A DNA stretch of 64,000 nt, taken from Mytilus galloprovincialis. Its lineage: Eukaryota > Mollusca > Bivalvia > Mytilida > Mytilidae. The translations under genes were made by a program, and so were the position numbers. Shown here piece by piece: positions 52,601 to 58,970 of the stretch. The notes below the pieces were generated by a model. The model searched no databases. It had not been told where the DNA came from and saw only the letters and a list, made by a program, of their open reading frames with translations. Every line of letters begins with the position of its first letter. Positions within the stretch are counted from its first letter, which is position 1. Location: contig NC_134839.1 in assembly GCF_965363235.1 (NCBI RefSeq), positions 58,805,560 through 58,869,559 on the forward strand. The letters run 5' to 3'.

Positions 52601-55600
52601 TAATTTACAAGACTCCTGTAATAGCTGTGTGATTTACTTACAAGACCCCTGTAATAGCTGTGTGATTTACTTACAAGAACCCTGAAATTGCTGTGTGATT
52701 TATTTACAAGACCCCTGTAATAGCTGTGTGATTAACTTACAAGACCCCTGTAATATCTGTGTGATTTACTTACAAGACCCCTGTAATAGCTATGTGATTT
52801 ACTTACAAGACCCCTGTAACAGCTGTGTGATTTACTTACAAGACCCCTGTAATAGCTGTGTGATTTACTTACAAGACCCCTGTAATAGTTGTGTGATTTC
52901 TGTAACAGGAGGCATATCCTGTATTGCTGTGTTTATTTTCTCTCTGATTTGAGCTGCTGTCTTTTGCCATTGTTGGTCACAGTGTCTTCTGTTTATCAGC
53001 CAATCTGTGAATATAGGAATAGTTCAAACAGATTATTTAATAAAATATAAAACATGGCCTTCTAAAAAAAAAAGCTATTTGGTAGGATCCATTTCTAACG
53101 CATACACATTTTAGACCTATGGTATTTTAAATTGAGACTTTGAAAAATGAAGTCAAGGTAAAAGGTCAATTTGATGCTCTGGTTGAAAAACATCTATGCA
53201 CTAGGTTAGAAGACATACATTGTTATCTGACCTTCCAAAAGGTCAACAGGTATTAATCATGTTTAAAAGGGAAGAAGCCATTTTTGCATTTTTATCATGA
53301 ATGTAAAGATGCCTAAAACCAATATATTTTCAGAATCAGTTTGAAAAAACATATCATATGAAATTTTTCACTGATATTTGGAAAACCAATAGAAGCAAAT
53401 GATCTCCCTTTACTTATTACATCTTAAGTATGTAGTCAATGGTACAAAAATGTAGTAACCATATATTTTTTTAATAATTGTAATAATTTTAAGCTTTCAT
53501 TTCAGAGGTATTTTTTACACCAGAAGTTGCCTTCAAACAAAACACTACAAAATTTATTACATTCTTTACAGTTTACACCAAGGTTGGGCGGTAAATACCG
53601 CCCCCGGTATTTACCAGTGGTATTTACTGGTATTTACCGCCCCGAATAATACTCCCCAAGTGGTCAATACTGGCAAATACTGGTCGATTGAAATTTTCAT
53701 GGTTGTTTTTACTATTAATTGAAGTAAAAACATAATAAAAAGTCAAATAAATTTAAACCGATGCATTACGTTTGCGCGCATTACCATTACATTTGCGCGC
53801 AAAAATCATAACGTTTGCGCGCAGCTTTTGCTTACATTTGCGCGCATTTTTTTTTGACAGGTAAACTCAGGTAAAATACAGGTCATAATACTTTATTATT
53901 ATTAATTTGTTCAATTATTTACAAGTATCAGTACCCTTTCCGTTAGTCTAAGTCTCCTAAGGTACCTATTTTGAAAGAATTCAATCAATAATATTTTAGG
54001 GAAAATACAGGTCATAATACTTATTTATTTATCAATTTGTTCAATCATTTACAATTATCAGTACCCCTTCCGTTAGTCTAAGTCTCTTTTTAGGCAGGGA
54101 AAAAAGGAGATAAAGCCGCATTTTTTTCGATTTTCAGATACAATTCAACAAGTCAAAGGTGTAGACAAAAGTTTAAAAAATCTGTGACATAGCCCATTTA
54201 TCATAACTTGAACTTAAGATATAACGGGGTTTTAAATTGATTTTAGAATTCAATATGAACAATTATATAATTTGAATTAACAAACTATTTTCAAAATTAA
54301 TAATTAATAGTCATATCGATTATGAAAATACCAATAAAGTACAGTCATTTATAATTTAATATATATGAATTATAATTTTTACCTGAGATTACCTGTAAAA
54401 TGAATGCGCGCAAATATAATCAAAAGCTGCGCGCAAACGTAAAATATTTTAATCCTCAAATGCGCGCAAACGTAGTGCGCCCATTTAAACTTTAATCTTT
54501 ATGCAAATGTCAGCTTATATAAATTAATGAATTTGATATGTTTTATTCATTTATAACACTAATTCCTACTAATTTAAAATTTAGTTATAATGAATTATGA
54601 TATAACATACTTTAGATATATAAAAATTTACATATTATTTCAACATTTATAAATCAATATATAATTTTTAATTCAAAAAATATGATTTTACAGGTAATTA
54701 AAAGTAAAGGTAAATTAAAGTACAGGTAAATGAAGTTACATGCATCTTTTTACCTTTTACCTGGCATTTCTAGGTGTGAAAAATTAATTACTAAAACAAC
54801 AGCCCCCAATAAATGTTGACAATACATGGGTTGAAAGTAATAAAAGTGATATTTGAAGACTCCCTTAAACAATAAAATAGTTCCTGTCTATTTAACTGTG
54901 AGACAAAATCCTTCTTCATGCTGAAAATGGAAAGTTTGAAGCTGCTGGGGGACAAAACAGTTTTTATCTTTTACTATAATATTATTTATACTCATACAAT
55001 CAATGTAGATCACTGTTTCTTCAAAGAATTTACATGAGAAATAGAAATGAAAGCCATTAAACATGTTTAAAATGATTTGAACACTTAATTAATAGTAATT
55101 GACCAGGTAGAGAGTGGTTTCTATAGTAATGACCACTCAAAATTTCAATCGACCAGTATTTCCCGGTATTTGCCAGTATTTCCCGGTATTTACCGGTAAT
55201 CACCACTGGCATGGTCAATACTAGTATTGACCATATTGACCGCTTTTTTGCCAACCTTTAGTTTACACCAGTAAATAGTTATCAAAGGTACCAGGATTAC
55301 AATTTAATACGCCAGAAGTGTGTTTCGTCTACATAAGACTCACCAGTGATGCTCAGATCTAAATATTTATAAAGCCAAACAAGTACATATACAAAGTGGA
55401 AGAGCATTGAGGACCAAAAATTCTAAAAAGATGTGACAAATACGGCTAAGGTTATCTATTCCTGGGATTATAATTGATATTCATGTCAACACCGAAGTGT
55501 TGAATAAAATGTTGAACTCTGTAAAATACAGGAAAATAGAAAAAAAATAAAAATGTATTCATAATTTTGCTTTAGATACTGTTTTTTATATAACATAAAA

Positions 55601-55877
55601 AAAAGATTTGTCCAAGTTTCATACCATCCCATGAAGGTTTGACTTAGTAATTGCTGTATAAATAACACTTAAACCAAGATTGAATCTAAATGTTGACATG
55701 TGTGATGACACTTATAAAATGTATAGGATCACTATGTCTAGCCTCTGCAACAAAATGTTGCAAGCTAGACAAAAATGATTGTAATTCTTACCAAGTAATT
55801 TGTTGTAATGAATATCAATAGGTAATGCCTGTACTGTCTGTTGTGAATTTGATGCCATGTTGAATTGGTTTAGTTAT
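28654..55877 (-). CDS. CDK5RAP3: CDK5RAP3 homologue (UFM1 ligase adaptor), 14 coding exons
   Basis: Coding exons in order: 55858-55792, 53004-52873, 45955-45855, 43452-43404, 42641-42553, 41158-41069, 37175-37039, 36455-36293, 34756-34637, 33713-33629, 32850-32765, 32033-31831, 29576-29405, 28725-28654. All have AG/GT borders and matching phases; total 1566 nt, 521 residues plus stop (human 506, from memory). A 5' untranslated piece, 55859-55877, follows acceptor TTTCTTTTAG. Recognition: MASNSQQTVQALPIDIHYNK at the start, WLINRRHC, REKINTAIQDMP, YFHC, YSSQKMKDWMEII, ARNVNYEIPAMKKQI, TYEWRTGTKPE, IDWG at 277-280, SPRYVDRLRDDLKQI, EIQPKLDLIIKKTREVQKQ, and a KYKDRNVNIMG tail. Known role: with UFL1 and DDRGK1 it directs UFM1 conjugation at the ER and supports ER-phagy and ribosome quality control. 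N- and C-terminal halves are helical/coiled-coil; the middle is acidic and disordered. No break seen. Confidence 0.96.
29805..31113. mobile_element. hAT-like TIR element, 1.3 kb
   Basis: Flanked by the 8-bp duplication TTGGTGTG at 29797-29804 and 31114-31121. Ends CAAGGATCCGGAAA and TTTCCGGACCCTTG. Non-coding. Lies in the last-but-one CDK5RAP3 intron and contains the Harbinger-like MITE at 30344-30628. Confidence 0.78.
30344..30628. mobile_element. PIF/Harbinger-like MITE with G/C-tract hairpin (copy C), nested
   Basis: TIR GGGAGCTACCATTTGATTTT plus a G7 tract, mirrored at the right end with a C9-10 tract; TAA duplicated at 30341-30343 and 30629-30631. The inside is a short array of 'tcctgcctttttttt' units. 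Inserted into the 29805-31113 element, hence younger than it. Confidence 0.82.
31114..31826. other. Intron sequence, no gene
   Basis: CDK5RAP3 intron. At 31550-31690 is a dispersed repeat with 'ggggcataactcaagagtga' and 'ataagtttcataacaattgg', related to 24200-24310 ('ttatgcccctt'). Confidence 0.4.
32190..32450 (-). repeat. tRNA-derived SINE with Nin-like conserved domain
   Basis: Minus strand: tRNA-like head with GGGCTGAGTGGTCTAAG and GTTTGAATCCCGC, then a central region with ACTAGGATTGTCCGTTTTCC and GGTCGGTGGTTTTCTCCTGG, then a tail ending in GGCGTTAAAACACC. The central region matches my memory of the deeply conserved Nin-DC domain of metazoan SINEs. Lies in a CDK5RAP3 intron. Confidence 0.7.
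32960..33130 (+). repeat. Retroelement 3'-tail fragment
   Basis: Contains 'gcctttgttagtctt', 'ggttgttgtctctttgatgt' and 'ccctatttccattcccaatt', matching the tail of the 10395-11612 element with an internal deletion. Explains the minus-strand ORF extension around it. Confidence 0.65.
35520..35880 (+). repeat. Isolated units of the 167-bp satellite family
   Basis: 'aaactccatggaaatgagat', 'gtgcaaatgccaatacacct' and 'ggtgtggccaaacaatctt' match units of the 44210-45440 array. Inside a CDK5RAP3 intron. Confidence 0.65.
37266..38999 (+). mobile_element. Family R1, near full-length copy (about 1.7 kb)
   Basis: Head 'accagatgctccgcaggg', then 'ctttatacgaccgcagaggt'. Middle with 'ttgctattgcacaatactgt' repeats (37840-38000) and 'accccgatttggaccaactt'. 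Then four subrepeats of period about 161 bp (38240-38890; 'gcgaaaaccaag' at 38407, 38568, 38729, 38888). Then a GAC microsatellite and tail 'tttttgcagtcgtataaa'. The tail inverts the head motif (tttatacgaccgca), a subterminal inverted repeat. No protein. Superfamily unassigned. Confidence 0.8.
39316..40877. mobile_element. TA-flanked TIR element, 1.56 kb
   Basis: Left end CCGTATACGGCCGTGTATTG then TCCGC; right end mirrored as CCGTAGAAAGGCGTGTATAG then TCCGC. Both are preceded by the dinucleotide TA (39314-39315, 40878-40879). A second internal pair 'catttgtgtatagtccgcac' / 'actgcatagtccgcacccc' extends the homology. Inside is AT-rich with no transposase. TA duplication hints at a Tc1/mariner-like or related mechanism. 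Confidence 0.65.
41490..41935 (+). repeat. R1 fragment and 'ttgctattgc' repeats
   Basis: A diverged R1 head at 41497-41560 ('ggtcgaaccctgaacagttg'), and at 41765-41935 units like 'gaagatttcttgctattgcg' that also occur inside R1 at 37840-38000 and 48190-48410. Confidence 0.6.
43160..43360 (+). repeat. 21-bp minisatellite, about 9 units, beside a CDK5RAP3 exon
   Basis: Unit caaagggtacggtatttatca, reading VRYLSQR in the open frame. It ends about 45 bp from the donor side of the exon at 43404-43452. Unrelated in sequence to the other 21-bp arrays. The 87-residue ORF is a by-product. Confidence 0.85.
44210..45440 (+). repeat. 167-bp satellite array, about 7 units
   Basis: The motif 'gaccatgactgaaggggcag' falls at 44991, 45158 and 45325, an exact 167-bp spacing. 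More diverged units start near 44220, 44400, 44650 and 44820. Each unit has 'aatctccatggaaatgagat' and 'accacttgtggttccacata'. Lies in a CDK5RAP3 intron. The last three units are nearly identical, so homogenisation is recent. Confidence 0.85.
45990..47550. other. Intron stretch, no gene
   Basis: AT-rich intron of CDK5RAP3. 46140-46440 contains an old dispersed repeat ('aagaatgtgtccatagtata', 'aaatggta'), but no boundaries can be set. Confidence 0.35.
47551..52135 (+). mobile_element. Self-nested family R1 cluster (host copy plus inserted copy)
   Basis: R1 heads ('ccagatgctc(t/c)gcaggg') occur at 47551, 48499 and 49049; R1 tails ('gcggtcgtataaa') at about 51135 and 52133. The host copy reads 47551-48498, stops in 'cagcatatcaaa' and resumes at 51136 with 'agcccaagaattcaattttt', exactly where the uninterrupted 37266 copy continues ('gaaccccaaggattcaattt'). 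So a second copy, 48499-51135, sits in the first. A partial head duplication at 49047-49262 lies inside the inserted copy. Several 161-bp subrepeats in 50440-51050 and 51560-52030. Confidence 0.75.
52437..52895 (-). repeat. 33-bp minisatellite made from the exon-2 splice donor of CDK5RAP3
   Basis: About 13-14 units of caagacccctgtaatagctg plus tgtgatttactta. On the minus strand each unit holds GGGGTCTT|GTAAGT, i.e. the last bases of CDK5RAP3 coding exon 2 and its donor. The exon itself ends at 52873 inside the first unit (reading EITQLLQGS), so exon, donor and array share sequence. Because 33 is a multiple of three, each later unit repeats ITQLLQGSCK followed by a stop; only the first donor gives an open transcript that joins exon 3 in phase. 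Confidence 0.9.
53579..55260. mobile_element. hAT-like TIR element, 1.7 kb, with nested MITE
   Basis: 8-bp duplication GTTTACAC at 53571-53578 and 55261-55268. Ends CAAGGTTGGGCGG and, mirrored, TAAAGGTTGGCAAAA. Both ends carry repeated 'ggtatttaccggt'-type motifs and 'ggtcgattgaaattt', giving long imperfect TIRs of about 150 bp. No transposase. Located between CDK5RAP3 coding exons 1 and 2. Confidence 0.8.
53759..54482. mobile_element. 8-bp-TSD MITE with TTTGCGCGC clusters (copy 2), nested
   Basis: 8-bp duplication ATTTAAAC at 53751-53758 and 54483-54490. Ends CGATGCATTACGTTTGCGCG and, mirrored, GGGCGCACTACGTTTGCGCG. Four 'tttgcgcgca' motifs near the left end and three or four inverted ones near the right. 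Same architecture as 18715-19410. It lies inside the 53579-55260 element. Confidence 0.82.
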
Positions 55878-56754
55878 CTAAAAGAAACAAGAAAAATGTG
55901 TTGTCACTAATATCACATATCACTCTTAATGTTGTTCTAGTACCAATGGTTTATAAAAGCCTTTAATCTTTTATCAAGGTGAACTGTGGTCAAGGGCTCA
56001 CACAACTTTAGAATCATAGCGAAAAGTGTTCTCTCTCTTTGAAAGAGGGACGAAAGATACCAGAGGGTCAGAGTCAAACTCATAGATAGAAAATAAACTG
56101 ACAACGCCATGGCTAATAATAAATAGACAAAACAGACTGTGTTCAGCTCGTTGTCCTGTTGTGTGTGAAGTTGATCATTGGTGCATTCATACCTGCCAAC
56201 CCTCCCATTTTGAGTAGGAGACTCCCACTTGAAAGCCGAAATTTGGGAAATCTCCCGCTTGCCGGTACCCTCCCACGAGGGAGTACAGAATCTCCTGCTT
56301 TGGGATATTTTAACCTTGAATGACAAGTCAACATTAAGTACGTTTTAGTGTCACTGATGAGGGTTGTTGTTACCTGTAAATCACAGACCATGTGTAATAG
56401 CTGGTAATTAAATGGCTTCACTTGGCAGCTTGGGTGTCAAACATAGTATTAATTAAGGATTGTTATCGACTTTTGCTTCAAGCTTTCAAAACACTTCAAA
56501 GAAATTTCGGGTTACATCCCCTGTTTAGTCCTGTTTTTTTTAAAAGTTTCCCTTCTTAAAATAATGTGAATTGACAAAACCATATAAATTAAATACAAAT
56601 TGAACAAAGAATCATAAAAGGATGGCTATTAAGAGATTTTTGGATGCCTTGGGACAAAAAAATAACTTTATTTTAAAAATCACTTAAAAGATCTATACCT
56701 CTATTCAATGTTTGAATTGAAATTTATAAGTTATGTATGGAACCTAATTTAACT

Positions 56755-56890
56755 TACAGACCGTGCAAGGGCTGTATAGCCATTCAAGATCGTTAAAAAC
56801 TTCCATTTGTTAGATTTATCTTAAAACCGACCTGCAAGGGCTGTATAGCCAGTCAAGGTCGTTAAAAACTTCCATTTGTTGTTAAACTTA
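56755..56890 (+). repeat. Direct repeat, two units of about 66 bp
   Basis: 'tgcaagggctgtatagcca' followed by 'gttaaaaacttccatttgtt' occurs twice, about 66 bp apart. Confidence 0.75.
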
Positions 56891-57020
56891 ATGAAAATGT
56901 GCATACACAACCTGCACCATGTACAATGTAACCATTATGGTTGAACACATGGAATACAAATACAATAAAGTTGTCCTGATGGGATGCAAATGACAAAGAT
57001 GAGAAAGAACAAGAAGTAAT

Positions 57021-58492
57021 TGTAACAGGATGCTGTTACGAAGTCTCCCAAACAAAGCTCCCATAACTCGCCATTCATATGTTCATTTGATTTGATTTTT
57101 TGTCCCAAGAATATATATGGCTTACGAGTAGGGATCTCCACCATTTACAAGTATTCAAACAGGAGGGGGTGGTGGTGATCCCCCAGGGAAGTTACCTACA
57201 TTTCATTTGATTTGTTTTATTGTCCCCTACAAGAATATATATGGTTTTAGGGTGGGAATCTGGAACGTTTACAAGATAATAGCACATTCTCAAATTGAAC
57301 AGGGTGGGGCGACCCCCAGGAACTTCTCTTTAATTTAATTTCATTTGTTTTATTGTCCCCTACAAGAATATATATGGTTTAGGGGTGGGGATGTTGACCG
57401 TTCACAAGTTTTCAAACAAGAGGGGGTGGGGTGACCCCCTCCAGACTTCCCTTTTATTTCATTTCATTTGTTTTATTGTCCCCTACAAGAATATATATGG
57501 TTTAGGGGTGGGGATCTGGACCGCTTAAAAGATAATAGTACATTCTCAAATTGAACGGGGTGGGGGTGACCCCCAGGAACTTCCATTTAATTTCATGTGA
57601 TTTGTTTTATTGTCCCATACAAGAATATGTATGGTTTAGGGGTGGGGATGTTGACCGTTTACAAGTTTTCAAACAAGAGGGGGTGGGGTGACCCCCTAGG
57701 GACTTCCCTCTTATTTCATTTCATTTGTTTTATTGTCCCCTACAAGAATATATATGGTTTAGGGGTGGGGATGTTGACCGTTTACAAGTTTTCAAACAAG
57801 AGGGGGTGGGGTGACCCCCCAGGGACTTCCCTTTAACTTCATTTCATTTGTTTTATTGTCCCCTACAAGAATATATATGGTTTAGGGGTGGGGATCTGGA
57901 CCATTTACAAGATAATAGCACATTATGAAATTGAACGGGGTGGGGATGACCCCCGGGGACCTCCCTTTAATTGCATTTGATTTGTTTTATTGTCCCAATC
58001 AGGAATATATATGGTTTAGGGGTGGGGATCTGGATCGGTTACAAGATATAAGCATATTCTCAAATTGAAGGGGGTGGGGATGAACTCCCAGGGACTCCCC
58101 CTATATTTCATGTGATTTGTTTTATTGTCCTATAATCATTTCTGAAGACTGCATGTATCTACCACTTACAGTTTTCAAGTTATATTCATTTGAAATTTTT
58201 AGAAAATAAAATCCCATAGGGTTCTATAGTAAAACCCTCCCTTCTTTCTACCCCCCAAAATAGCCCTTAATAGACCCCAATGCACAAACGAAAGATTGAT
58301 GGCTCACCTAGACATATTAGTCTACCATTTTACGAAATCCTAAGTCAATCTGACAAGCGGTTTTGGAGAAACGCTGCGGACAAGTTCATTTTTTAAAGTG
58401 GCGGAAGAGGAAGAGGAAGAGGAAGAAGAATAATAAAAATAATAAGAACTGACCAAAAACAATAAGTCTCCAAACTTTGTTTGGGAGACTTA
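57021..58492 (+). mobile_element. Family R2, full copy with hairpin head and tandem core
   Basis: Head hairpin TGTAACAG-GATG-CTGTTACG (57021-57040) and AAGTCTCCCAAACAAAG, mirrored at the end by CTTTGTTTGGGAGACTT (58475-58491). Core 57090-58140 is a tandem array of about eight units of roughly 120 bp ('ttttattgtcccctacaaga', 'tatggtttaggggtgggga'). The 3' part (58140-58440) is non-repetitive and ends in a purine-rich 'gaagaggaagaggaag' run before the terminal repeat. The 1641-2490 copy lacks this 3' part. Confidence 0.78.
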
Positions 58493-58970
58493 ATAAACAA
58501 CCAACACACTCTGTACAGGTTATAAGTATATTTAAAGAAATAAAGTATATTCAGTAACTCTTATATGTGTTTTGTAGATGAATAGATAAACAGGTCATAT
58601 ATTTCACTTGAAAATGTTGTTCGCGCAAAATCTCCCCCTAAGCTGTCATGGCTGAGGGGAGATCTCCCTCTTTGAAGGTTTTATAGGTTGGCAGGTATGT
58701 GCATTCCGTAATCATATTAACACAAACACTTGCGACTTCTTATCGTCTATGTGGCTCATTGTGTTTCATGCTGTCTTGAAACAAAACATGATAAGTCCAT
58801 TGCTGAACCTGATTCGTGCAGAAAGGCAGAACAAACCAGATGAGTCCCTTACCATTCTACACCGTGAATAATGATAATTAAATATATTTCATTCAATAAA
58901 ATATCAAGCATATGAGTTTTACAATACACAATGTGTAAAACATAAGACAAATAATATAACAGTAGAAAAT

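Larger units (their letters stand above)
56189..58698. mobile_element. hAT-like TIR element, 2.5 kb, with nested R2 element
   Basis: 8-bp duplication GTGCATTC at 56181-56188 and 58699-58706. Ends ATACCTGCCAACC and GGTTGGCAGGTAT are perfect inverses. The left subterminal part has 'gggagactcccac'-type motifs; the right has 'gagggagatctcccctcagc' in reverse. No transposase ORF. Lies upstream of the CDK5RAP3 start codon. Confidence 0.8.

Noticed and set aside
52437-52895. CRISPR-like array of repeats
   Set aside because: Units are head-to-tail with no unique spacers, the genome is animal, and the unit derives from the neighbouring exon.
52695-52952. Plus-strand ORF with repeated YLQDPCNSCVI
   Set aside because: It is the antisense reading of the 33-bp array and exon 2 of CDK5RAP3.
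55261-56189. One giant transposon joining the 53579 and 56189 elements
   Set aside because: Each has its own 8-bp duplication and different end sequences, and a CDK5RAP3 coding exon lies between them.
55937-56421. Minus-strand ORFs upstream of the CDK5RAP3 start as extra coding exons
   Set aside because: They run across the end of the 56189 hAT-like element; a donor-like CAG|GTAACA at 56377 exists but no matching acceptor, so at most a leader exon.
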